64,000 bases of DNA from Anaeramoeba flamelloides (Eukaryota > Metamonada > Anaeramoebidae), in NCBI GenBank assembly GCA_027625915.1, contig JANTQA010000047.1:1984001-2048000 (forward strand), in the 5' to 3' direction. The notes below the pieces were generated by a model. It did not search any database. It saw nothing but the letters and a program-made list of their open reading frames with translations, and had not been told where the DNA came from. Shown here piece by piece: positions 33,035 through 43,695 of the stretch (its first letter is position 1; each line of letters opens with the position of its first letter). The translations under genes were made by a program, and so were the position numbers.

Positions 33035-34110
33035 ACTGTTGAAAAAATAAAAAAGAGAAAAAATGATTTATTTGCAAACTTTTCATTGTGAGAGGAAAAA
33101 ATTCAAAACGATACAAAAGCAATTCATTATTCAAATGTAAGTTGGGCCATTTATTATGAAATTTAGTTTACAATAATAAAATATTTTAGAATTAATCAGA
33201 ATAATGATAAATCTTAAAAAAAAACTTTAATACAATTGGAAATTATAAGTCTTGTTATTTGACTCATAAACAAATTAAATATAAAATTTCTTTTCAAAAA
33301 GGTGGTAATTTTTTTTTTTTATCATTAATAATTTTATGTTGTCAAAATAATGTCTGTCCAAAAGTTAAAATCAATATTTCAAAATAAAAAGCCTGTTTTT
33401 TCTCTCTCGGAGACGTATACATTAACTGCAAAGAAACTGATAATAAAACCTAAGGAAATGTGATATTGATTTCTTACAGTTTTATTATTTAAAATGAAAT
33501 TCTAAAAAATAAAGGATCAAATTGGAGAATTTATCTCAAAAATAGAGATAAAGATTTCGATAAAATTTTCATAGTAAAAATTAAAAATTTTAATCAAATC
33601 GCATTTGTAATTTGTAATTTACTTTAAATTTCAAGGAGTTTTGTTTCGAAATTGATTTAAAGTTTGGTATACTACTGGTTAGTGAAATTTATAGTAGTTG
33701 GAACAAGAAGAAAAAAACACATTGATTATATTTTGAAAAATTGATTATAGTCATTGTTAGCGCATTATTTTGATCATTGTAGGCCAAAAAAACAGAAAAG
33801 ATTGTATTTTGATTTTCGATGATGGTATATCTTGGATGACATTTTGTTGTTTTTTGTATTTTGAAGTGTAGATTTTTTAATATATTGTTTTTTGTCAATA
33901 TATTTAGTAATAAGTTGAGGAAATGAAATAATTGATGAGTGTCTTGGTTAATGAAAATAGTTAAGTGACTTTATTGTAATTCAGATTTTAGTTAAGAGAG
34001 AGTTTGAATTATTGTAATAATCGAGCAAGTTTTCATTTTGTATTTTTTTTTTGCTTTTTTGAAGCGATTGTTAAATTACATATTTCTTAACGATAAAAAG
34101 TACTTTTTAT
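33035..34110. other. Non-coding spacer before the tRNA gene
   Basis: Contains a TTGGGCCATTTATTATGAAA element end at about 33145-33164. The rest is AT-rich with no credible gene. Confidence 0.45.
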
Positions 34111-34114
34111 ATGT

Positions 34115-34195
34115 GCATAGTTGGCCGAGTGGTTAAGGCGTTGGATTCAAGTCCCAATGGAGTAATCCGCACAGGTTCGAGTCCTGTACTATGCA
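34115..34195 (+). tRNA. tRNA-Leu (CAA anticodon), intronless
   Basis: 81 bases fold as a type II tRNA. The acceptor stem is GCATAGT/ACTATGC with discriminator A. The D arm is GCC..GGC with A box TGGCCGAGTGG. The anticodon loop TTCAAGT puts CAA at 34148-34150, reading UUG. The variable arm is long (GGA GTAA TCC) and the T arm is ACAGG/CCTGT with B box GGTTCGAGTCC. A T run right after the gene (34200-34208) is the RNA polymerase III terminator. Base pair 31:39 is an A-C mismatch while the other four pairs of the anticodon stem are intact. Many eukaryotic tRNA-Leu(CAA) genes carry an intron after position 37; this one does not. Confidence 0.95.
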
Positions 34196-34198
34196 TTC

Positions 34199-34208
34199 TT
34201 TTTTTTAT
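34199..34208 (+). terminator. RNA polymerase III T-run terminator
   Basis: A run of eight T starting within a few bases of the tRNA 3' end. Confidence 0.75.
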
Positions 34209-34844
34209 TTGATGTTGTCTAACATACATAAAGAGTCTATTTTATCAGTGAATAAGGATACACTTTGATCGATTAATCTTAATAGATTTTTTTTCTGTTT
34301 CAAGAAAAATGTTTTTTCTTTTTTTTATTATTTATTTCAAAAATTGAAATAGTTGAAAAAACAACCTATTATTTCACCTAATCCATGAAATAGAATTAAA
34401 ATTTTCTTGGGACATTCTTAACTCGATCTAATTAGTTTAAAAGTTTTGCTCTCAAAAAAAAATTTTTTTATTCGAAAATTTTAATTGTATTCGGATACTT
34501 TTTGATTTTTTAAGGTTATACAAAAACTGGTTTACCTATTTTAGTTCTTGTATCGATCAACACATATTATTTAATTAGAGTTTATTTATTTTGGTTCAAT
34601 TCAAAAAACTTCTTCTTTTGAATTTCTGTTAGACTGAATATTAAAATTATTTTTTCTTTTTTTTAGTGTTTTATACCAATAAAGATAAATATACCCCATT
34701 TTTTTACAATAAAGAGCCACGTTAAAAAACTTTTTAAAATCTAGTTCATTTTACAACATCATTTTTGTTTGATTTGATCTCAAAATACTGATATTTGAAA
34801 TCTAAATGGGAAAAGAATTAATTTAATTTTCCAGATTTTAGTTT

Positions 34845-35141
34845 TTGCTAAATCGAGTTGTCAAAGAAGTAGGTTATAATCTGGGTCTCTTTTTGAAAAT
34901 GGAAAAGGAAGTGAAAATTTTTCCTATTTCAAATTCAAATATCAAATTAGAAATTAATTTAATAAGATTTATCAAAAATTTTTTAACAGATCATGAAATT
35001 GAAAAATGGTGTAAAAATCTGATAACTACAATAGAGCCAAACTTACTTTTTAATGCTTTTTTCAGAAATGGATTATTGTTTATTATAGGTTTGATATATT
35101 TTTCTCATTTTTGTAAACTTCGAAATTCAATATATTTCTAA
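34845..35141 (+). CDS. Possible exon, unidentified
   Basis: A 98-residue open frame preceded by a TTTTCCAG acceptor-like sequence at about 34838. The text is protein-like in the middle (FIKNFLTDHEIEKWCKNLIT, IEPNLLFNAFF) and hydrophobic at the end. It includes GAAGTGAAAATTTTTCC at about 34908, a motif also found in the foldback insert at 2460. No domain was recognised; it may be a relic. Confidence 0.27.
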   Translation: MLNRVVKEVGYNLGLFLKMEKEVKIFPISNSNIKLEINLIRFIKNFLTDHEIEKWCKNLITTIEPNLLFNAFFRNGLLFIIGLIYFSHFCKLRNSIYF

Positions 35142-36690
35142 ATTATTTACAAAACAATTATTTTCTCTGAAAGAAGAAAGAAATCTTAATATCTGTAAAG
35201 GATGTGTACCAACACACACTTTAAAAAATAAACCCACAAAGTTCTCAAATAACACAGTTTAAAAAATCTCTTTAATTTCAAAAAAATTACAATAATTATT
35301 TTAAACTTGAAAAAAATATAATTTTTTGATTCAAAGAACAAGTTCTAAACAATGTTTTATTTCTTCTTTATGAATTTAAAAATATTAGAAAAATCAAAAA
35401 AATAAATTAAAAATTCTCTAAAAATACTTTTTAAAACTCAGGAAAATTCAACTTATAACCCAAAGAAATTATTTTTTAATTTGATTTTTAATCGATGATT
35501 AATAACCCAATCTTAATTTTTAGCAATGTGTTAGTAATAACCCATATATTAAAAGTATCAATAGGTTTTACAATTAATTCGCAATTTTTTTAAAGATTTT
35601 CAAACAAATAAAACAAATTCCAATAAATAAATATAATAAAAAAAAATATTAGATATTACCAAAGAACTGATTTTAATCCTAAAAGTTTCTTGTTTATACT
35701 CTTAATATTTCCAAACAAATATTTCCTTATCTTTTAAATTTCAAGAAATGTAATAATTATTTGTGAATAAAATAGATTGATCAATTTTTTTTAGATTTTC
35801 AAGGATTCAATATTTGATATATTTTTATTGTATTTTTAAAATAAGATCAAAACTTCAAGGTTATTTTTTCATACAGACTCTTAGAAATTACTAAAAGTGG
35901 GATTTCTTCCAAATAACATTTTTTTTAAATTTTTCTTTTTTTTTTGATCCAAAAATTCTAAACAAATTTATCGAAATAAAATGACTAAAAATTTATTGGA
36001 AAAAGGAATTCTTTTGAAAACTATAATGTGTTTCTCTAAAGTTGATAAATGAAGTTGAGTATATCAGGCTTAATACTCTTGTGTAAGTAATTACTCTATT
36101 ATCTTTGGGATAAATAATAATTAAGAGTTACTATTCCCTTATACAAAAAAATAAAAAATATCAAATAGATCTTTTTCCAATAATTTCAAAAAAAAAGTGA
36201 CTTTAAGAGATTTTCAAGTACAAGTTTAAATTCAAAAAATATTTCAAACTTGTAAAAATAATCATAAAAAATATTTAGAACAGCTTGGGAAATTATTTGG
36301 TGTTTCTAGATTTGAAATAGAAATTATAAAATTGTAATATCAAATGAGGATAAAAAAGTTTGATTATAAAAATTTCCGATTTTTTTAGTAAAAGAAATTC
36401 TTCGTGGGTAAAAATGACTGAAAATTAATTCACTCTTTCAAGGTTGTTTTTTTAAAAAGTTCACTATTTTAACCTGAAAAAGTAGTCCTTAAAAGCTATC
36501 TTGGCAAGATTATCCTTTTAATAACCGTTAGTCTTTAACTATAATATGATTAATAAATTGGTTCAACAACTAGACTATTTTTAAGATTTCCTAAGGCAAA
36601 AATTGGATTTCAATCTTAAAAAGAGAGCTACATTAAAAAAACTGAGATTCTCTTTAGTTTCCCATTTATTCTTTTATCATTAATTTTTTT
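35142..36690. other. Non-coding spacer, 1.5 kb
   Basis: AT-rich, with no coding frame, RNA or repeat I can support. Confidence 0.45.
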
Positions 36691-36695
36691 CTCAT

Positions 36696-37249
36696 ATGAA
36701 TAGATCTAGCTATTCATTTTCGGTAAGTTTTACGATTAAAAATAATGTTTTTCACTTTTTTTCGCCAATCTCATTACCCTATATTTCTTCACAAAAAAAA
36801 ACAATCCTAAAAATAGAAGTTAATTCGGGTGCTTCATTGAAAACAGAACTCAAACTAAACATACCAATAATAATTATACAACAAAATATGGTTCCATTTG
36901 AGTTGAATGCAAATTTTAATTTAGCAATTGATAATTTTTCTTTGTCTTACTTCGATTTAAACAAGTTTTACTTTTTTTTGTTGCAAATTCTTTATTTTTA
37001 TTTGAGCTTTTTTGAAAAACTCCTTATTTAACATACAAACTAACACACTTTGTTATTTGCAATTAGATTTTTGTTACAACTGTAAAATATTAATTGTTGC
37101 TCTGAGTCTTTTTTTTCACAATTTTGTGTTTTGGAAAAATAGAACACTTTCCTTTTTTTAATGAGAATTACTTTCAACTCACCAAGTGGATCCAAAAGAG
37201 ATGAAACAATGTTTCTTGGTATGTGTAATAATGTTTATGTCTTTTAATA
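36696..37249 (+). CDS. Possible 3' exons of an arrestin-like gene
   Basis: The open frame at 36696-37031 contains SSYSFSVSFTIKNN, ISLPYISSQKKTILKIEVN and LKTELKLNIPIII. These resemble the last strands of an arrestin C domain (long beta strands ending in an L.IPI.I motif). A later piece at about 37165-37249 reads NSPSGSKRDETMFLGM and ends in TAA, and could be the terminal exon. Upstream exons were not found. A related exon-like segment (VPIKNRVSLFF) occurs in repeats at 41500, 58600 and 58930. The assignment is tentative. Confidence 0.25.
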
Positions 37250-37337
37250 CATCAAAACTAAAAAGGAAATTTGAACAAAACAAAGAGTTGTATTTTCATT
37301 TTTTTTTTTTCATATTCGCAAAATTGCTTGACCAAAC

Positions 37338-38157
37338 ATGTCTTTTAATAGATTCAAACAAAATATTAATCGCTTACAACAAAAAGCATTAGTTAAGATG
37401 GGAACTAGAGAAAAAACAGTTGACGTAGACTTTGACAAGTCTTTAGAAAAATATCATAAAGTTAAGCACAATTATGAAGCAATTTACAAAGAAGTTTTGA
37501 ATGTTCGAGAAACTATGGTTGCATTTTTGTAAAAAATTTTTTTTCTTCTTCTCTTTTTTTGACTTTTTCTCTTTCAACAATGTCCCGCAACCTTTTTAAA
37601 ACAAGACCAAAAATTCGAGTTCTTTTTCTTTTTCCTTTTCCTTTTACTTTTACTTTTCCAAAAATTTTTTCACTTTTTTTCCAATTGAAACAAAAACAAA
37701 ATTTGCAAATGAGAATAGAGAAGCTTCCAAACGATTATCCAACGAAGTTGCAGACTTTTATGACAACCCAAAAGCCAAAATGAGATTACCAGCATTAAAA
37801 TACCAAACTTCGATGTCAAAATTAGCTGAAGAAACAATCCAATTATTTGATGAGCGAACAAAAGACCTGACAGTCAGCCCACTTCTTGAAAATATGATTG
37901 TTTTTAATGATCTCAACCCCAAAATCAAAAATAGAAATAACGCTTTAGTTGACTATGATCGCAGTAATCGTAAGGTGACTTCCTTAACGAACAAAAAGAA
38001 TTCTGATCCTCTAAAGCTTTCAAAGGCGCAAAACGAACTAAAAAAACGTAAAAAAAGGTATGAAAAATTAAATAATGATACAAAATCCCAGATTGATAGT
38101 TTTTATTTAAACCGTTTCAAGCCTGTAGACTCTCCAATGGCAGTTGTAAGAATTTAA
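37338..38157 (+). CDS. BAR-domain protein, two exons
   Basis: Exons 37338-37528 and 37719-38157 join in phase 2 across a 190-bp intron (GTAAAA..AATAG) to give 209 residues and a TAA stop. The N-terminus MSFNRFKQNINRLQQKALVK and DFDKSLEKYHKVKHNYEAIY form helix 1. After the splice, LEASKRLSNEVADFY and IKNRNNALVDYDRSNRKV match the BAR core, including the hallmark R..a..DYD segment. KLSKAQNELKKRKKRYEKLN forms helix 3. BAR dimers bind and curve membranes in endocytosis and actin remodelling. The protein ends soon after the BAR region with no SH3 domain, as in yeast Rvs161-type proteins. A GTAAGA close to the stop could be a donor, but the frame after the nearest acceptor closes at once, so I keep the TAA. 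Confidence 0.9.
37529..37718 (+). other. Intron of the BAR gene
   Basis: 190 bp, GTAAAA to AATAG, phase 2. Rich in T and TTTTCC units. Removal gives MVAFLEASKRLSNEV. Confidence 0.85.
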
Positions 38158-38269
38158 TCTTTTGTTTTTTATTTTTTTTATCCTCACCCCTTATTATTTG
38201 CTTTTTAGAAATAAATATTTTAATCAATCGGGAAAACAAAGTTATGCCCGATTTTTAATTGAAAACTAC

Positions 38270-38510
38270 GAAGATTTGATGATAACACGTATTATCACGA
38301 TATTAACAACAAAATCGCGATAATCTGAAAAAATCGCGATTATCCCGATACAAGAATAAATAAGAATGTTGTAAAAAATAGAGTATTTACATTTTTCAAG
38401 ATAAATAAACAGATCCATGCATTTACCCAAATTTCGGTGATAGTAAACAAAGTGTCTGATTATTTTAATCAACTAATAACAATTTTAATCAAAAAATCGT
38501 TTGGTGAACA
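38270..38510 (-). repeat. Left arm of a large inverted repeat
   Basis: The reverse complement aligns with 39686-39985. Shared segments are ACCAAACGATTTT, TTTGGTTTACTATNACC-like, ATAAATGCATGGATCTGTTT, ATTTATCT and CTCTATTTTTTACAACA. The outer part contains AATCGCGATAATC and ATTATCGCGATTTT words. With the right arm it can form a hairpin of about 240 bp around 1.2 kb. Confidence 0.75.
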
Positions 38511-38531
38511 CCAATCTTTCAATTTTTTTAA

Positions 38532-38700
38532 GGGACAATTCTCTATTATTTTTTTTTGACCAATTTTTAAATAAGGATTCCTTATATCTAAATATGTTTA
38601 ATATGAAAATAAACAGGGTTTTTCAAATCTAAGCAATTGAAAAAAAATTTTCTCAATCCCTATTAAATTTAGGTAAAAAAAATTAATATAGACTAGTCCC
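38532..38700. mobile_element. TTAA-flanked small element, family D, copy 1
   Basis: 169 bases between two TTAA (38528-38531 and 38701-38704). The ends are GGGACAATTCTCTATTA and, inverted, TATAGACTAGTCCC. Inner GGGTTTTTCAAATCTAAGCA is shared with copies at 39567 and, inverted, 48070. TTAA duplications are typical of piggyBac-type transposition; the element has no gene. Confidence 0.8.
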
Positions 38701-38704
38701 TTAA

Positions 38705-39647
38705 GGAACTAGTCTCTATTATTTTTTTTTTTTTTGACCAATAACTAAATAAGGAATCCTTATCTAGAAACATGCTTAAAATTGATAAAAAAACAGGTTT
38801 TTTCAATTTTAGAACTTTTAGTTCTTGTTTTTTTTAAAAAATTTTACAATTAGTCAAAAAAAGCGATTTTTGCAATTTTTTTTTAAAAAAATATCTTTAA
38901 CGGATGAGAATTTTTTGATTAATTTTGGATTTAATTATTGTTTCAAAAATTAATATTTATTCTCATTGGGAAAAACGAAAAAATAATTGAAAACTAGTAA
39001 ATATTATCTATTTCACTTCTGTTCATCCAACTTGGCTCTATAAAGAACCCAATTTGTTTTTTCAATAATTACTTTTACAAAAAATAGTTCTTATTCTTTT
39101 CTTTTCTTTTTTTTGACTCTGACAAAATCTTTTAGAATGGTAATTTGGGACAACTTTTTAAAACTTCAAATTTGACAAAAAACAAAAGAGTGTAAACTCA
39201 AAAAGTGGTTTCAAGAAAAAAAAGAATTGTACAAGAAAAGAATAAAAATCTATTATTTTGAGTAAAGCATATATTGCATATTTTTTTCGAATCAAACTGC
39301 TTTTTCATGAAAATCCAAAAAAACCTTTTCAGGTTTATTTTTCAAATTATTTTTTGTACTTCTTCCACAAACATAACAAGGTTTTGCTTTCTTGCTCATA
39401 TTTTTTTTTTATTTTTTGTATTTTTGCGAAAAGTTGAAAAAAAGCAACTTTCAAGAAAGCGAAAAAAATGAACAATTTTTTATTGTCTATAAAAGAAATA
39501 ACTAAATTTAATGAATGCCATTTATCAAGATTTCATTACTATAATTAGAAGTTTTTCACTTTGGTTTCAAATCTAAGTAATTGGCAAAAAAAAATTCTAA
39601 ATCTCTATTAAATTTACCTAAAAAAAATTTTAATAGAGACTAGTCCC
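38705..39647. mobile_element. TTAA-flanked element, family D, copy 2, interrupted
   Basis: The left end GGAACTAGTCTCTATTA shares its TTAA with copy 1; the right end AATAGAGACTAGTCCC is followed by TTAA at 39648. The two halves match copy 1 up to CAGGTTTTTT at about 38810 and again from TTTCAAATCTAAGTAATTGG at about 39567. About 750 unrelated bases lie between and form an insertion. Confidence 0.65.
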
Positions 39648-39685
39648 TTAAAAAAAAAATCATTTTTTAAATAAAGTATTGTTAT

Positions 39686-39985
39686 TTACCAAACGATTTT
39701 ATATTGAAAATCCCTTTGAGCTCAAAAATCAAAATGGAGGGGTTTGGTTTACTATTACCAAAATTTGGATAAATGCATGGATCTGTTTATTTATCTCTAA
39801 AATCGTAAAAACTCTATTTTTTACAACAATCGATATTTACACTTGTGTACTTTCTCTCGAAAAAATTATAAAATCGCGAAAAACCATAAAACCGCGATAA
39901 ATATTAAAAATTCGTGATTAGCCCTACTTTATCTCGAAAAATCATAAAATCGCGATATTCCACATTATCACAATATAAATAATTA
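39686..39985 (+). repeat. Right arm of the large inverted repeat
   Basis: Mirror of 38270-38510. It has several AAAATCGCGA, AAACCGCGAT and ATCGCGATAT words, all variants of the palindrome TATCGCGATA. An apparent 73-residue open frame here is only part of the repeat. Confidence 0.75.
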
Positions 39986-40059
39986 TTTCGATAAAATATT
40001 AAAAATTTATTCTTTTTGAAATTACCTTAAAAAAAATCTCTTCAATTTTACAAAAGCCT

Positions 40060-40160
40060 CGAGACTTTTACAACGCTTTTCCCTTTAAAAAATGTTGGAA
40101 AAGTGTTTGAAAGTGTTGTGAATTGTCTTCAAGTGTTTGAAAGGTTTGAAAGACTCAAAG
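40060..40160. repeat. Short GTGTTTGAAAG-type internal repeats
   Basis: AAGTGTTTGAAA occurs twice with a further GGTTTGAAAG copy, in a locally less AT-rich stretch. No function is suggested. Confidence 0.4.
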
Positions 40161-40289
40161 CTTTGGTAAAGGTGTGGATTTTTTTGTAGTTGAAAAAAAA
40201 ATGTTTTCATCAAATCATTTTTTGATTTTTACAAAAAGTAAAAGCTCAAAAATTTTATGATCATACTAATAATAATCCATTTCAACAAT

Positions 40290-40770
40290 GTAATTGGATA
40301 TAACATTGATGTGTGTTTTTTTAAAAATGGGCGGTGTTACCTTCACAAGATAAATAACCAAAAAGAATAAAGAGTAATTTTTCTTCTTATTCGGCAATCA
40401 ATTAAAAAAAACCTAAAAACTCTAGTTATCTTTTCTGTCCAAAAGGAGATATGGGAAGAAAAAGAATAACAAGAAAACAAATGTTCAAACAATCTTAATA
40501 ATTGGTGATCAATATGGCTTGGTTGTTGTTAAATCTTTGGAAAAGTTATCCAATCTCATTCCAGCTTTCCTTGAATATTGAAAAGGTTTTAACCCAAGAA
40601 CACATTCTTTAAAGAATAAGTGAAGGGTTGGTTGTTTTAGAACACTTTACATTCAACGCAATTTGTAACTCAACGATTGAATTAGAAACTATTTATTTAT
40701 CTTTGGTTATTATTTTTGTTGATCTCAAAGATGAATCAATAGATATGTCAACCAAATCAAAATAAAAATA
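40290..40770 (+). other. Protein-like but unresolved stretch
   Basis: Sequence complexity is higher than in the spacers. One frame reads YGLVVVKSLEKLSNLIPAF and another LVVLEHFTFNAICNSTIELE and LSLVIIFVDLKDE, but stops separate them and no splice model is clear. It could be a decayed gene or exons of an unrecognised gene. Confidence 0.25.
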
Positions 40771-40999
40771 CAAGAAAAATTTTGATCTGATTTTTGATAA
40801 AATCAAGTAACCTTTTTAGTTTTTTTTTTACAAAGAATAAATTTTTTTAAATAATCTATTTTTTGATCAGAAAAAATTTTTCTTTTTAAAAATATTGTAG
40901 AATTAGCCCTAAAAGCTATCATTTGTTATATAGGGATTTAATTTTTAATTGAGATATTTTGGGATTTATCACAATTTTTAGACAATTATCGTAATTTTA

Positions 41000-41170
41000 T
41001 AGAATATCGCGATTTGTGATATTATCACGATATTATTGATTATTGCGATTTTATTAAATATCGTGATTTGCTATATTATGGCAATATTATTACTTATCGT
41101 GACTTAAAAAAGATATCATGATTTGATAAAAATTAATTGTAATTTTTGTAACTTTATCGTGACTTAAGCA
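41000..41170 (+). repeat. 55-bp tandem repeat with TATCGCGATA-like core
   Basis: Three degenerate head-to-tail units of about 55 bases begin ATATCGCGATTTG, ATATCGTGATTTGC and ATATCATGATTTG, and each ends in a TTATCGTGAC- or TTATTGCGAT-like word. The same words occur in the inverted-repeat arms at 38.3 and 39.9 kb. Confidence 0.7.
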
Positions 41171-41329
41171 TAGATATCATCAAAATCTCCATTAAAAGAA
41201 ACCGGAAATGAAAAGTAAGATTAATTAAACGAAGAAACAAAATGACAAAGAATAATCCATTAGATTATTTATTATCAAATCGACAAAAACAATTTAGATC
41301 ACCTTTTTTATCAAAATTCTAAGAGAGCT

Positions 41330-41560
41330 GTTTTGGAGATCTCAAAAAAAGTCAATTTTTTGAACAAATTTTTAATAATTGATTAATCTAAGAAAAACCC
41401 ATATACAAAAGGTATTATTAAAAAAACTGGTATTGTGTTTAATCCTCCGTTTTATCTTTAATCCTTTATTTTTTCTTTTTTTAATAGATCTTACTTTTCA
41501 TTTTCAGGTTCTATTAAAGTACCCAATTAAAAGCCGTGTTTCACTTTTTTTCCCTTTTCC
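41330..41560 (+). repeat. Dispersed exon-like repeat, family E, copy 1
   Basis: Matches the reverse complement of 58571-58810 closely: GGAGATCTCAAAAA, TCAATTTTTTGAACAAATTT, TTAATAATTGAT and TTACTTTTCATTTTCAGGTT. The last part has a splice-acceptor look (TTTTCAG) followed by GGTTCTATTAA..CCCAATTAAAA, which would encode GSI.VP.K.RVSLFF. It adjoins the 3' end of LINE copy 2. Confidence 0.65.
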
Positions 41561-41574
41561 CCTCTTTTTGTCGA

Positions 41575-43120
41575 TTGAAATTTTGTCTTGGACTATTTTT
41601 GCTTCAGTTTATATAAAATATTCTTGGAGAATGTGAATTAATTTTTAAAAATATTTTATTTTTTTTATTTATCCAAACACCAATTGAATCAAAATCATTT
41701 TGAGTCAAATTAAAAACAACAAGTCCATAAAATAATCGATCAATGCATATCGATTTGAACATCTGTAATTTTGCCCAATTCTATTGTTTTTTTTGGTTAA
41801 AATCTATTTTTGATTTTTTTATAATTGTATTTTTCTTTTTTGAAATTTTTTTGTAAATACTTCTCTTAATCTAACCAAATTCCTAAATATATAATTTCGG
41901 ATATTTTATTTTGATTTTCAAGTTTTATTCATTATTTTGATTCATTCCAAATTCTTGGATAATTTGATAAATTATTATTAACTGTTTTTGTCAATTTCTG
42001 TAATAGGGCCTTTCGTTATCAAAATCAAAAAATCAGCAAACATTTGAAAATGTTTTCGCTAGATATTTAATTTTTTTTCAATTACAAAATGACGAATAAA
42101 CCCAAATAAGAAAGGTACAAACGGATCCCCTTGATATACTCTTAATCCAACTTTTTTATAATATTTCAACAATATTTTTATTTTTATGATTTCTCATTTA
42201 TTTATCAAGCACATAATTAACCAAAATGTGACTAGTTATATCAAAACATTTTTTAATATCAATTGTAACAATACATTTTTTTTATTGTTAAAATCATTTT
42301 TAAGTTTTCTCGTTCATAAAGTTTAAATAATAAATTTAGCAGGAATTCTTGTATCTATTTTTTTTTTAAATCCAAATTGAGAATCTGATACTAGGTTCCA
42401 CATATCTTCAATTCCTCTATAAATGAGTTTTCGAAAAAATCCTTTATAATGTATTATTTATTGAAATTGATTGATAATTTAAGTGATTTCCTTATCTCCA
42501 TGTTTTTGTAAAAATGAAATATTTCTTTTATTAATAAATTTAATTATTTCTTCATTTGGGTTATTTATACAATATAAAAATAATCATTGAATATTGTTTT
42601 GGAAATTAAATATTCTTTTTGATTCTTTTTTTTTTTTGAGTCCAATTTGTAGAATTTTATATTATCAAAATCTTTTAATGATCTATTTTTTTGATATTTT
42701 ATTAAATCATAATTTTTTTCTAAAGAAGAATACTGCTTTTGTTTTTTTAAAATATCAATTTTTTCAAAATAATATTCTTTTATTAATTTTATTATTTTTA
42801 TTTCAGGCTTTTTTTACTGATTTCTTGACAATAATTAAAATAATTATTTTCTAAATTTTTATTATTTACAATAATTTTTGTTGAATGCCTTCTAATTTTA
42901 TTAATTAATCTCAATTTTTTTAAATTAAATTCAAATTCATAATTGTTTTATTAATTAACAACATTTTTTGGATGTTAATTTTTTTTTAATTTTAAACATT
43001 ATTTTTTTTCCAAAGAATAAATTTTTAATAAGACTAAATAATTCTTCATTTTCGTTTGTAATATTATAATCATTTCTTTCTTTTTGCAAAAATTGTTTTT
43101 TGATTTTTTTGAATTTTTTT
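41575..43120 (-). mobile_element. LINE fossil, copy 2
   Basis: The minus strand carries, broken over frames, DSQFGFKKKIDTRIPAKFI (RT fingers), a motif A region, YKKVGLRVYQGDPFVPFLFG (motif B) and QMFADFLILI (motif C, FADx-like but altered). A 3' segment with HSPRI matches copy 1 at 15830. Upstream pieces such as KERNDYNITNENEELFSL near 43050 and EEIIKFINKRNISFLQKHG near 42540 extend the copy at least to 43.1 kb. Stops and frame changes are many. No endonuclease was identified. Confidence 0.78.
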
Positions 43121-43690
43121 TTAAAATTACTTTTTTCTCTATAAAAAAAATAATATTTTTTTTTTGGAAGAAATAATGACTTTTAAATAAATATGATTTT
43201 TTAATCTACCATTTTGAGCTAATAAAAAAAATATTTCTTATCATATTATGATTGCTTTAATCATTAAATATTGTTTGTGATTTTTTTTAGGGATATTTTC
43301 TTTTACTGTTTGTTAGTTTATAATTTTACTTTAAATTACATGGCTTAATTTTTTAGTTCTTTATTTCATTTTTTTTTGCTTTGGAAATTATTAAATGAAT
43401 AGATGATTTAACAATCTTCATTTTCATTTTTTAATAATCTTTTGATTCATTAAAAGGTGATTTCTGATTTGCCAATGAAAATAATTTTTTTAAATTAACG
43501 TTTCATTTTTGATAAAAATTACATTATTTCTTACAATATACTTTCTTATGTTTATTTATTCAATCTTTAAAAATAAAATAATTCATTTAAATTGTTAATA
43601 ATATCTATATATACATAAATACTTAAATCCATACATATTTCTATCTATATACACACATACTCATACACAATTTTTTTCCTTCTTCTATAT
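43121..43690. other. Non-coding, promoter side of the next gene
   Basis: AT-rich. A CATACA/TATATA-rich stretch lies at 43600-43690 just before the start codon. No other feature seen. Confidence 0.4.
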
Positions 43691-43695
43691 AGTTT

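Noticed and set aside
38266-38472. 68-residue minus-strand frame at the inverted repeat
   Set aside because: It lies wholly in the left arm, and the right arm does not keep the same frame.
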